DNA from: Methylobacterium sp. DB0501
GTDB lineage: Bacteria; Pseudomonadota; Alphaproteobacteria; Rhizobiales; Beijerinckiaceae
Assembly: GCF_011043735.1 (NCBI RefSeq)
Contig: NZ_JAAKGV010000015.1
Span: forward strand, 124,001 to 188,000
Length of the DNA: 64,000 nt
Direction: 5' to 3'
Shown: piece by piece, positions 52,186 through 60,598 of the stretch
How positions within the stretch are numbered: the first letter of the stretch is position 1
Layout of the letters: every line of letters begins with the position of its first letter
The notes under the pieces: model-generated
The model's database searches: none
What the model was told of the DNA's origin: nothing
Seen by the model: only the letters and a program-made list of their open reading frames with translations
Translations under genes and position numbers: made by a program

Positions 52186-52746
52186 TCAGGACGGGTTCCG
52201 GTCGAGCAATCCGGCGAGGTCGACCCGCTCCTCGGGCTCCTCGTCGGTCTCGTAGAAGTCGAAGGCGCGGGCATAGGCGTGGCGCCGGTCGGTGCCGGGC
52301 ACGGCGCCCTCCCGCGGGCGCAGCGCCCGGAAGCGCTCGCGGATCTCGCCGTCCTCGACCGTCCGGTGCAGGGCGAGCACGGTGCCGACCGGCGGGGCAC
52401 AGAGGGATTCGGCGACCGCGATCTCCTCCCGGGCGGCGGCCTCGGCGCTCGCCCGGTCCGGTGCGCCGAGGCGGGCCTGAATTTGCGCGGCGAGCGCCGC
52501 GACGGCGGCCTCGCGCTCGGACGCGCTCGCCTCGCTCACCACCACCAGGGTCGAGAAGCCGAAGGAGTCGATCCCGACGAAGCCGGCCCGGAACGCCGCC
52601 CGCTCCTTGGCCGTGAGGGCGGCGGGATCCGCGTCGAGGAACAGGAAGCTGCCGGTCACCGCCCATTCGCCGGGCGGGGCGGCATGGGGGAAGACCAGGG
52701 TGTCGGAGGGGTCGAGCCGCAGGGTGCGGGGAAGCTTGAGGCTCAC
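52186..52746 (-). CDS. DUF6505 protein, formate dehydrogenase accessory
   Basis: A 186-residue protein matching the DUF6505 family seen in fdh clusters (LPRTLRLDPSDTLVFPHAAP start, GEWAVTGSFLFLDADPAALT, AFRAGFVGIDSFGFSTLVVV). The start is a GTG that overlaps the stop of the ligase-like gene (GTGA). It is soluble, with no cofactor motif. Its role is unknown; constant association with DUF6352 and the ligase-like protein suggests they act together. Confidence 0.82.
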   Translation of the reverse strand: MSLKLPRTLRLDPSDTLVFPHAAPPGEWAVTGSFLFLDADPAALTAKERAAFRAGFVGIDSFGFSTLVVVSEASASEREAAVAALAAQIQARLGAPDRASAEAAAREEIAVAESLCAPPVGTVLALHRTVEDGEIRERFRALRPREGAVPGTDRRHAYARAFDFYETDEEPEERVDLAGLLDRNPS

Positions 52747-53408
52747 AGGCGCGGGCCTCCCCGGGCGGGGTCGAACCAGCCGGTCCCGTCGAGGCGCACG
52801 GCGTCCGGATCGGCGTCGAGGTAGTCCCGCGCCCGGGCGACCGCCGCGGCCGGCCCGTCCTCGGCCCAGAGCGACAGGCCGCGCAGCAGGTGGCGGGCGA
52901 AGCTCTCGACCAGCGCGTCGGCGCCGGCCTCGAAGCCCTCCTCCTCCAGCGAGGTCGAGCCGGGGGTGTGGCCGGGATCGCCGGCCTCGCGCTTCGAGGC
53001 GATCAGCATGCCGGAGAAGACCAGCCAGTCCGGCACCGCCTCCTCGGCGCAATCCTGCGGCCAGGCGAGGCGCCCGCCGCCGAGGCGGGCCCGGTCGAAG
53101 ACCAGCGTGCCGCTCCGATCGAGGATCACCGGCTTGTCGGGCGGCGCGTGGCTGCCGACCGCCTCGGCGAGCGCGGTGAGGCCGACGAGCCCGACGCGGC
53201 GGGCGGGCGCGAGCGGCTCCTCGGGCGCCAGCACCACCGCGAGGTCGACGAGGCCCGGCCGTGCCCCGACAACCAGGGTGCCGGCGGCCTCGCCGTCGGC
53301 CTCGGCGAGCGCGCAGGCCCGGTCATGCGCCGTCCCGGCGCAGGCCGCGAGGCGCAAGGGCCGGAAGGCCGGGGGCAGCATCAGGCCCGGTGGTTCGGAA
53401 ACGGTCAT
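52743..53408 (-). CDS. Biotin/lipoate ligase-like protein (DUF4444), first gene of the fdh operon
   Basis: A 221-residue protein related to the biotin/lipoate A/B protein ligase fold. Visible are the LVVGARPGLVDLAVVLAPEEPL strand region, KPVILDRSGTLVFDRARLGG, VPDWLVFSGMLIASKREAGDPG and a C-terminal DUF4444-like part ending LDGTGWFDPARGG. The classical biotin-ligase GRGRxGR and lysine motifs are not obvious, so ligase activity is doubtful. It heads the 12-gene operon. The ATG at 53408 has no strong ribosome binding site. In the same operon type of other alphaproteobacteria its function is also unknown. Confidence 0.78.
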   Translation of the reverse strand: MTVSEPPGLMLPPAFRPLRLAACAGTAHDRACALAEADGEAAGTLVVGARPGLVDLAVVLAPEEPLAPARRVGLVGLTALAEAVGSHAPPDKPVILDRSGTLVFDRARLGGGRLAWPQDCAEEAVPDWLVFSGMLIASKREAGDPGHTPGSTSLEEEGFEAGADALVESFARHLLRGLSLWAEDGPAAAVARARDYLDADPDAVRLDGTGWFDPARGGPRL

Positions 53409-53504
53409 GGGGATGTCGGGGACGCCTGCGCGCACGTGTCGGGTCGTTCTTTTTAACGGCTCGTATATAGCGCTTCCCCGGTGAACAAGGGGCATGACGC
53501 CCCA

Positions 53505-53621
53505 GGGGCGCCGTAGGCGCCCAAGCGATGATCGAGGGCGCCGTAGGCGCCGAAGAGACGATCGAGGGCGCGTGGGCGCCCGAGAGACGTTCGAGGGGCG
53601 CAGGGCCCTGGGAGACGCGCG
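53505..53621 (+). repeat. Tandem 30-bp repeat, about four units, in the fdh divergent region
   Basis: Units begin at 53506, 53536, 53566 and 53595. Each starts with a short palindrome (GGGCGCCGTAGGCGCC in units 1 and 2, GGGCGCGTGGGCGCCC in unit 3) followed by GA-rich DNA and ATCGA or TTCGA. Unit 4 is degenerate. Three units can fold into small hairpins. Because 30 is divisible by three, the units are also in frame with the downstream gene. Confidence 0.75.
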
Positions 53622-55633
53622 TGGTGTCGGATCGGATCGTGATCGCCTGTTCCTGCGAGGGCAGCATGCCCCTCGACGCGGCGGCGATCGGCAGGGCCTG
53701 CGGGGGAACGCTGGAGACGGGCGACCAGCTCTGCGGGCGCGAGCTGGAGCGCGTGCGGGCGGCGATGGCCTCCGGCAGCCCCGTCACCGTGTCCTGCACC
53801 CTCAAGGCGCCCCTGTTCCGCGAGGTGGCGGAGGAACTGGGCGCCGGGGACCGCGTCGCCTTCGCCAATATCCGCGAGACGGCCGGCTGGTCGGCGCAGG
53901 CCGGGGAAGCCGGCCCCAAGATGGCGGCGCTCCTCGCCGCAGCAGTCGAGCCGGTGCCGGTCCCGGCCAGCGTGAGCTTCGAGAGCCAGGGCGTGGCGCT
54001 CGTCTATGGCCGCGACGAGGTCGCGATCGAGGCCGGCCGGCGCCTGTCCGACCATCTCGACGTCACGGTGCTGCTCTCCCGCCCCGGCGACGTCGCGCCG
54101 CCGCGCTCGGGCGAGATCCCGGTGCTGAAGGGCACCGTGCGGGCCGCGACCGGCCATCTCGGCGCCTTCAGCCTCCGGGTGGACGACACCGCCCTGCCGC
54201 TGCCCTCCTCGCGCCGAACCCTGGAATTCGGGCCGTCCCGGGACGGGGCGACCTCGACCTGCGACATCGTCGTGGATCTGACCGGCGGCACGCCGCTCTT
54301 CCCGGGCCACGAGGTGCGCAGCGGGTATCTGCGCGCCGATCCCCGCGACCCGGCGGCGGTCGAGCGGGTGCTGTTCGAGGCGTCCCACCTCGTCGGCACC
54401 TTCGACAAGATCCGCTTCGTCGACTTCCACGCGGAACTCTGCGCCCATTCGCGCTCGCGCATCACCGGCTGCACCCGCTGCCTCGACGTCTGCCCGACGG
54501 GGGCCATCGCGCCGGCCGGCGACCACGTGGCGATCGACCCGCATGTCTGCGCCGGCTGCGGCTCCTGCGCCTCGGTCTGCCCGACCGGCGCCGCCGCCTA
54601 CGCCCTGCCGCCGGCCGACGCGCTGCTGCGCCGGCTGCGCACGCTGCTCACCGCCTTCGCCAAGGCCGGCGGCCGAGCGCCCGTGCTGCTGATCCACGAC
54701 GAGGCGCACGGCGCCCCCCTGATCGATGCGCTCGCCCGCTACGGCGACGGCCTGCCGGCCGACGTGCTGCCGTTCCCCGTCAACGAGGTGACCCAAGTCG
54801 GCCCCGAGGCGATCGCCGCCGCCTTCGCCTACGGCGTCGGCGCGGTGCGGTTCCTGGTCCGGGCGCGGCCCAGGCACGACATCGCGGCGCTCGCCCGCAA
54901 CGCCGCGCGCTTCGAGACGGTGGCCCGGGCCCTCGGCTACGGCACCGGCGTGGTCTCGCTGATCGAGACCGACGACCCGGATGCCCTGGGCTGGGCCGTG
55001 ACGGGAACCGCCCGCCTCACGCCGGCCCCGGTCCCGTCGGGCTTCCGGCCGGACGGCGACCTGCGCGGCGTGCTGCGCTTCGCGGTCTCGGAGATGCACC
55101 ATGCGGCGCCGCGCCCGGTCGACCTCGTGCCGCTCGATGCCGGCGCGCCCTTCGGCGGTCTCGACTTCAAGACCGAGGCCTGCACCCTCTGCCACGCCTG
55201 CGTCGGCGCCTGCCCCACGGGGGCGCTCGCCGACGATCCGGACCGGCCGCGCCTGACCTTCGCCGAGAGCGCCTGCGTGCAATGCGGCCTGTGCGCCGCG
55301 ACCTGCCCGGAGGACGTGATCGGGCTGAAGCCCCAGCTCGACTTCGCCGCCTGGGCGGCGCCGCGCCGGGTCCTCAAGGAGGAGGAACCGTTCGACTGCA
55401 TCAGTTGCGGCAAGGCCTTCGGCACCCGCAGCACCATCGAGCGGGTGATCGGCCGCTTGCGCGACCGCCACTGGATGTTCGCCGGCCAGGCGGGCGAGCA
55501 GCGGATCAAGGCCCTGATGATGTGCGACACCTGCCGGGTCTCGCACGTCCTCACCGAGGGCTTCGACCCGCACGCGGCGGAGCAGAACCGGCCCCGGACC
55601 TCGGAGGATTACGTCCGGGCGCGGGAGGGGTGA
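53621..55633 (+). CDS. Multi-cluster 4Fe-4S ferredoxin-like protein linked to formate dehydrogenase
   Basis: A 670-residue cytoplasmic protein with two pairs of 4Fe-4S sites. CTRCLDVCPTGA and CAGCGSCASVCPTG lie at about 284-320; CTLCHACVGACPTG and CVQCGLCAATCPED at about 521-562. Extra cysteines follow in CISCGKAFG and CDTCR. The N-terminal third resembles domains of other redox proteins but has no motif I can name. It is probably an electron carrier or hub tied to formate oxidation, divergent from the fdh operon. The start is uncertain: GTG at 53621 or 53624 follows GGAG, while ATG at 53528 would add a 31-residue repeat-encoded leader. Confidence 0.83.
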   Translation: MVSDRIVIACSCEGSMPLDAAAIGRACGGTLETGDQLCGRELERVRAAMASGSPVTVSCTLKAPLFREVAEELGAGDRVAFANIRETAGWSAQAGEAGPKMAALLAAAVEPVPVPASVSFESQGVALVYGRDEVAIEAGRRLSDHLDVTVLLSRPGDVAPPRSGEIPVLKGTVRAATGHLGAFSLRVDDTALPLPSSRRTLEFGPSRDGATSTCDIVVDLTGGTPLFPGHEVRSGYLRADPRDPAAVERVLFEASHLVGTFDKIRFVDFHAELCAHSRSRITGCTRCLDVCPTGAIAPAGDHVAIDPHVCAGCGSCASVCPTGAAAYALPPADALLRRLRTLLTAFAKAGGRAPVLLIHDEAHGAPLIDALARYGDGLPADVLPFPVNEVTQVGPEAIAAAFAYGVGAVRFLVRARPRHDIAALARNAARFETVARALGYGTGVVSLIETDDPDALGWAVTGTARLTPAPVPSGFRPDGDLRGVLRFAVSEMHHAAPRPVDLVPLDAGAPFGGLDFKTEACTLCHACVGACPTGALADDPDRPRLTFAESACVQCGLCAATCPEDVIGLKPQLDFAAWAAPRRVLKEEEPFDCISCGKAFGTRSTIERVIGRLRDRHWMFAGQAGEQRIKALMMCDTCRVSHVLTEGFDPHAAEQNRPRTSEDYVRAREG

Positions 55634-55636
55634 GCC

Positions 55637-56929
55637 TCACCGCGTCGCCTGCTCCAGGAACCGCACCAGCGCCGCCCGGTCCTCCTCCGCGGAAATCGTC
55701 TGCTCCGGCATCTTGGTGCCGGGGGTGAAGCGGGCGGGGCCGACCTCGAACAGCCGCGCGATGGTCTCGGCATCCCACACGATGTCGTGCTGCCGGAAGG
55801 CGGGGGAGTAGGAATAATCCGGCACCGTCGCGATGCGGCGTCCGAAGACGCCGTGGAGGGTCGGGCCGGCGCGGTTGCCCCCGTCCTGCGTCAGGGTGTG
55901 GCAGGCCTCGCAGGCGCGGAAGACCTCGGCGCCGCGGTCGCCCGCATAGGCGGCGAGCGGGTCGGCCGGGCGGCCCATCGCCAGCGGCCCGACCGGCTCG
56001 CCGGTGCGCAGGTCCCAGCGCCGCACCAGCCGGTCGCCGCCGCCGGTGACGAGTTCGTCGGCGCCGCGGAAGGCGAGCGACCAGACCGGCAGGCCGGGCC
56101 CGACCAGGGTGAGCCGCACCCGCGCCTCGGCCCGGTCGACGACCGCCACCGCGCCGCCGACCGTGGCGGCGGCGATCCGGCGCCCGTCGGGGGAGAGGGC
56201 GAGCGCCACCACGGGCCGCGGGCCGATCTCCAGGCTCGCCCGCACGGTCCCGTCCGGGCGCAGCAGGCGCAAGCCGCCATCGGCACCGGCGGCCGCCACC
56301 TCGCCGTCGGGGGCCGCCGCCACGGCGTTGACCGGCGCTTCGAGCTGCACCGTGAGCGGCGGCCCCGTCTCGGGCCAGATCCGGACCGTGGCGTCGTAAC
56401 CCGCCGTCACCAGGCGGCCGCCGGGCAGGAAGGCGACGCCGTTGACCGGGCCGCGATGACCCTCCCGCACAAGCGCCGGAGACCCGTCCAGCGGCGTGAC
56501 CCGGGCGGTGCCGTCCCAGGACGACGAGGCGATGCGGCGCCCGTCCGGCGCGACCGCGAGGCCGGAGACCGGGCCTGCATGGGAACCGAGGATCCGCTCC
56601 GGCGCGGGGCCGTCGCGCCACAGGGCGATGCGGCCGTCCTCGCCCCCGGTGAGGAGCCCGCCATCGGGCAGGAGCGCCACGGCGTTCACCGCCCCGTCAT
56701 GGATGCGCAGGATCCGCAAGGCGGCCCCGTCCTCGACCGACCACAGGATCGCCGAGGCGTCGAAGCTGCCCGAGAGCGCCCGGCTCCCGTCCGGCGTCAC
56801 GGCGAGCGCCCGCACCGGCCCGCCATGGCCACGCATCGGCACCTCGGCGCGGGCGGAGGTGCCGGGAAAGCCCGGGAGCAGGAGGGCCGTGAGGAACGCC
56901 GCGAGGGCGGGTCGGAGAAAGGCGGGCAT
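55637..56929 (-). CDS. Exported WD40 propeller fused to cytochrome c
   Basis: A 430-residue periplasmic protein. A signal peptide (AALAAFLTALLLPGF region, cleaved near residue 28) is followed by about seven WD40-like repeats (33-310), several with the SPDGR/GG-D/VR-W pattern, for example TPDGSRALSGSFDASAILW. The C-terminal ~100 residues are a class I cytochrome c: CEACH at 340-344 binds haem and Met407 (TKMPEQ) is the likely sixth ligand. It ends three bases from the convergent Fe-S gene. It may be an electron acceptor in formate oxidation or an independent sensor-like cytochrome; the position favours the first. Confidence 0.87.
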   Translation of the reverse strand: MPAFLRPALAAFLTALLLPGFPGTSARAEVPMRGHGGPVRALAVTPDGSRALSGSFDASAILWSVEDGAALRILRIHDGAVNAVALLPDGGLLTGGEDGRIALWRDGPAPERILGSHAGPVSGLAVAPDGRRIASSSWDGTARVTPLDGSPALVREGHRGPVNGVAFLPGGRLVTAGYDATVRIWPETGPPLTVQLEAPVNAVAAAPDGEVAAAGADGGLRLLRPDGTVRASLEIGPRPVVALALSPDGRRIAAATVGGAVAVVDRAEARVRLTLVGPGLPVWSLAFRGADELVTGGGDRLVRRWDLRTGEPVGPLAMGRPADPLAAYAGDRGAEVFRACEACHTLTQDGGNRAGPTLHGVFGRRIATVPDYSYSPAFRQHDIVWDAETIARLFEVGPARFTPGTKMPEQTISAEEDRAALVRFLEQATR

Positions 56930-57510
56930 GGCAGGTCCGGATGGGTCAGAGCCGGTCTACGCGCCCGGATCCCGGGCGGGAAAGGGGCCGGAACGCCACG
57001 GCCCGGCGCGGGCCCCGCCATGCCCGCGGATCCGCCCCGATGGGTCGCGACCTCGCCTCCGGAACGCAGGGGCCGTGTCCAGTGGAGCCTTTCTCGATGC
57101 GCCGCCCCTCGTCGACCGGGCGGACTGGAAGGGCCACGCCGAGTATTGGCGTGCCCCGATCATCGACGCCGACCACGGCTCGCCCGCCGGGGACGGCACG
57201 GCTCCGCGTCGCTTCGACGGACCGTCGTTCGGGCCCTTCGCCTCGACTGGGCTGGGGGGTGGAGATGCTGAACCGGTGGCCGCAGCGGAATTTCGAAGGC
57301 ACACGGTCCGCCGGTTTGGTGCTGCCGGATCCCGGCGCGGACGCTCCGGAGGGCTGACGGGGGAGCGGCCCCGCGGCATTTTCTCCCGCCGGGCGCCCCG
57401 CCCGGTGCCGAAACCTTGATCCCGGCCGGCGCTTGGCCCATCGGCTCAGCCCTCCGTCCCGGGATCAGGACAGCCCGAATGGCCACGCCGACCTGCCCGG
57501 GCGCCCGCCG
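56930..57510. other. Stretch of about 580 bases without a confident gene
   Basis: This lies between the divergent WD40-cytochrome gene and the moeA-like gene, so promoters for both are expected. A 114-codon plus-strand frame with normal codon use exists inside it (57075-57419, GTG start; VSSGAFLDAPPLVDRADW...) but lacks a recognisable domain or clear ribosome binding site. It could be a small gene or a gene remnant. No repeat or RNA gene was seen. Confidence 0.35.
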
Positions 57511-58614
57511 GTGATCCCGCGGGCGCCCACGACCGCGCTGATGCCCGTCGCCGAGGCGGCGGCGGCGCTCGCCCGCCTGGCGCGCCCGGTCGCGGTCGTC
57601 GAGGCGGGCCTGCGCGAGGCCGTCGGCGCGGCGGCGGCGCGGGATCTGGTGGCGGAGGGCCTGCCGCGCGACCGCATCGCCCTGCGGGACGGCTGGGCGG
57701 TGAACGCGGCCGCTATCGTCGGCGCCTCGCCCTACGCACCGGTGCGGCTGGTGCGGCCTCCCGCCTGGGTCGAGGCCGGCGACCCGCTTCCCCCCGGCAC
57801 CGACGCCCTGCTGCCTCCGGAGGCGATCGGCGCCGACCCGCTGGAGATCGAGGCCGAGGCCGCGTCCGGGGAGGGCACCCGCGCACCCGGGACCGAGCTG
57901 CCGGCGGGCGCCCGCCTCGTCGCGGCGGGCGAGCGGGTGACGCCGCTCCACGGCCTCGCCCTGGCGGCGGCCGGCCTCGACCGCATACCGGTGCGCCGCC
58001 CGCATCTGCGCCTGCTCGCGGCCGCGCCCGACACCCTGTCGCCCTTGCTCCGGGCGTGGATCGCAGCGGGGGGCGGCACCGCCGAGGCGGCCTTCCGGCC
58101 GGCGGAGGCCGAGGCCCTCGCGGAGATTCTGGCGGAGGCCGTGGTGCGGCCGGGTGCCGACGCCGTGGTGGTGATCGGCGGCACCGGGCCCGGCCGGCGC
58201 GACGCCGGGGCCGAGGCCCTGGCCCGGGCCGGGCGCCTGCACGCCCACGGCCTCGCCCTGCGCCCCGGCGAGAGCGCCGGCTTCGGCGAGGCAGGGGGAC
58301 GGCCGGTGCTGCTGCTGCCGGGACGGCCGGATGCCTGCCTCGCCGCCTGGCTCGCCCTCGGGCAGCCGCTGCTGGCGGCCTTGGCCGGCGCCGCGGCGGA
58401 CCCGCCGGCCGTCCTCCCGCTGACCCGCAAGGTCGCCTCCGTCATCGGCCTCACCGAGGTGGTCTTCCTGCGCCGCGTGGCGGCGGGGGCCGAGCCGCTC
58501 GGCGGGGCCGAGATCCCGCTGCACCGGCTGGCCCGCGCCGAGGCCGCCCTGCTGGTGCCGCCGGCCCATGAGGGCTATCCCGCCGGGACCCCCGTCGAGG
58601 TGCTGCCGCTGTGA
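57511..58614 (+). CDS. Degenerate MoeA-like molybdopterin-binding protein
   Basis: A 367-residue protein with the MoeA fold order but altered key sites. MoeA's DGYAV appears as LRDGWAV, the TGDEL loop is replaced by AAAPDTLSP, SGGxS by GGTGPGRRD, KPGxP by LRPGESAGF, and LPGNP by LLPGRPDA. It therefore probably binds molybdopterin or a protein partner without full MoeA catalysis. The start is uncertain: GTG 57511 or ATG 57541 (upstream TTG 57433 is less likely). The GTG of the next gene overlaps its stop by four bases. Confidence 0.8.
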   Translation: MIPRAPTTALMPVAEAAAALARLARPVAVVEAGLREAVGAAAARDLVAEGLPRDRIALRDGWAVNAAAIVGASPYAPVRLVRPPAWVEAGDPLPPGTDALLPPEAIGADPLEIEAEAASGEGTRAPGTELPAGARLVAAGERVTPLHGLALAAAGLDRIPVRRPHLRLLAAAPDTLSPLLRAWIAAGGGTAEAAFRPAEAEALAEILAEAVVRPGADAVVVIGGTGPGRRDAGAEALARAGRLHAHGLALRPGESAGFGEAGGRPVLLLPGRPDACLAAWLALGQPLLAALAGAAADPPAVLPLTRKVASVIGLTEVVFLRRVAAGAEPLGGAEIPLHRLARAEAALLVPPAHEGYPAGTPVEVLPL

Positions 58615-60596
58615 CCGCTCCCCCTGCCGATTCCTTCCTCGCCCGCCTCGCCGCGGCCTCGCGCCAGGAGCAGTTCCTGGCGGTGGCGAGCCGGGACGAG
58701 GCGATGGCGCGATGGCGCGCGGCCGTGCCGCACGCACCCCTGCCGCCCGAGACCGTGCCGCTCTGCGAGGCTCTCGGCCGGGTGCTCGCCGCCGACATCG
58801 CCTCGCCGATCGACGTGCCGCCCTTCGACCGCGCCCTCGTCGACGGCTTCGCGGTCCGCAGCGCCGACACCGAGGGGGCGAGCGAGGCGGATCCGCGCCG
58901 CCTCGTCCTCAACCGCGAGATCCTGGCCTGCGGCGTCGCGCCGGCGCTCACGGTCGGCCCTGGCACCGCCACCCCGATCGCCACCGGCGGCGTGCTGCCC
59001 CGGGGTGCCGACGCGGTGGTGATGATCGAGGCGACGGAGTTCGAGGACGAGCCGGAGCCGGCGATCGCCCTCGCGCAGGCGGCCGGCCCGGGCCGGTTCG
59101 TCGGCTATGCCGGGGCCGACATGGCGCGGGGCGAGACGGTTCTGCGCCGCGCCACCCTGGTCACCGCCCGCGAGATCGGCATGCTGGCGGCCTGCGGCCT
59201 CGCCGAGGTCCCGGTGGTGCGCCGGCCCCGCGTCGCCGTCCTGTCGACCGGCGACGAGCTGGTGGCACCGGGCCGCCCCCTGGGGCCGGCGCGGCTCTAC
59301 GATTCGAACGGCGCCATCGTGGCGGCGAGCGTGACCGAGAATGGCGGCGTCGCGGTCCCGGGCGGCATCGTGCGGGACGACGAGGCGGCGTTGCAGGCCG
59401 CACTCGAGACGGCCCTCGCCTCGGCGGATCTCGTCGTCCTGTCGGGCGGCACCTCGAAGGGGGCGGGCGACGTCTCGCACCGCATCCTGTCGCGCTTGAG
59501 CGAACCCGGCATCCTGGTCCACGGCGTGGCGCTGAAGCCCGGCAAGCCGCTCTGCCTCGCCAAGGCCGGCGACGTGCCGGTCGTCGTGCTGCCGGGCTTC
59601 CCGACCTCGGCGATGTTCACCTTCCACGAATTCGTGGTGCCGCTGATCCGGGCGCTCGCCGGGCTGCCGGCCCGCGAGGAGGAGACCGTGGAGGCGCGCC
59701 TGCCGCAGCGTCTGCCCTCCGAGCTCGGCCGCACCGAGTACGTGATGGCGGCGCTCTCGCGAGCGACCGACGGCAAGGGAGGGGAGGGATTCGTGGCGCT
59801 CCCCCTCGCCAAGGGCTCCGGCGCCGTGACGGCGTTCTCGCAGGCCGACGGGTTCTTCGCCGTACCGGCGAACCGGGCCGGCATCGAGGCCGGCGAGACG
59901 CTGCTCGTGTCCCGGATCGGCCGGGCGGCACGGCCGCCGGACCTGATGATCGTCGGCAGCCACTGCCTCGGCCTCGACCGGCTGGTCGGTCATCTCGCCG
60001 CGCGCGGCGTCTCGGCCCGCACCCTCTGGGTCGGTTCCGCCGGCGGGCTCGCGGCCCTGCGCCGGGGCGAGTGCGACCTCGCCGCCATGCACCTCCTCGA
60101 TCCGGAGACCGGGCGCTACAACGCGCCCTACCTCACTCCCGGCCTCGCCCTGGCGCCGGGCTGGCGCCGGCTGCAGGGCGTGGTGTTCCGCCGGGGCGAT
60201 GCCCGCTTCGCGAGCGGCTCGGCGGAGGGCGCGGTGGCGGGCGTGCTCTCCGAGGGCGAGGCCGTGATGGTCAACCGCAACACCGGCGCCGGCACCCGGG
60301 CCCTGGTCGAGGGGCTGCTCAACGGCGCCCGGCCCGCCGGCTACTGGAACCAGCCGCGCTCGCACAACGCCGTCGCGGCGGCGGTGGCTCAGGGCCGCGC
60401 CGATTGGGGCGTGGCGATCCGGACGGTGGCGGAGGCCTACGGCCTCGGCTTCCTGCCGCTCACCGAGGAGCATTACGACTTCGCCTATCGCGAGAGCCGC
60501 CGCGACGAGCCGGCGCTCGCGACGTTCCTGGCCCTGCTCGACGATCCGGCGCTGGCCCCCGACCTCGCCGCCCTCGGCTTCACCCGGGGAGACTGA
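58611..60596 (+). CDS. MoeA-type molybdopterin protein fused to a periplasmic-binding-protein-like domain
   Basis: A 661-residue fusion. Residues about 1-415 are MoeA: FDRALVDGFAVRSADT, VLSTGDELVAPG, YDSNG, VLSGGTSKGAGDVS, LKPGKPLCLA and LPGFPTSAMF. Residues about 440-645 are a PBP-like domain (LMIVGSHCLGLDRLVGHL, VGSAGGLAALRRGECDLAAM, NTGAGTRALV), as found in ModA-like or LysR effector domains. There is no signal peptide, so the PBP part acts in the cytoplasm and may sense molybdate or a cofactor form. The GTG overlaps the upstream MoeA-like stop. Confidence 0.9.
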   Translation: MTAPPADSFLARLAAASRQEQFLAVASRDEAMARWRAAVPHAPLPPETVPLCEALGRVLAADIASPIDVPPFDRALVDGFAVRSADTEGASEADPRRLVLNREILACGVAPALTVGPGTATPIATGGVLPRGADAVVMIEATEFEDEPEPAIALAQAAGPGRFVGYAGADMARGETVLRRATLVTAREIGMLAACGLAEVPVVRRPRVAVLSTGDELVAPGRPLGPARLYDSNGAIVAASVTENGGVAVPGGIVRDDEAALQAALETALASADLVVLSGGTSKGAGDVSHRILSRLSEPGILVHGVALKPGKPLCLAKAGDVPVVVLPGFPTSAMFTFHEFVVPLIRALAGLPAREEETVEARLPQRLPSELGRTEYVMAALSRATDGKGGEGFVALPLAKGSGAVTAFSQADGFFAVPANRAGIEAGETLLVSRIGRAARPPDLMIVGSHCLGLDRLVGHLAARGVSARTLWVGSAGGLAALRRGECDLAAMHLLDPETGRYNAPYLTPGLALAPGWRRLQGVVFRRGDARFASGSAEGAVAGVLSEGEAVMVNRNTGAGTRALVEGLLNGARPAGYWNQPRSHNAVAAAVAQGRADWGVAIRTVAEAYGLGFLPLTEEHYDFAYRESRRDEPALATFLALLDDPALAPDLAALGFTRGD

Positions 60597-60598
60597 CG

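Noticed and set aside
53528..53620. ATG at 53528 as the sure start of the Fe-S protein
   Set aside because: The leader would be encoded entirely by tandem repeats, and a GGAG with GTG codons lies at the natural domain start; kept as an alternative only.
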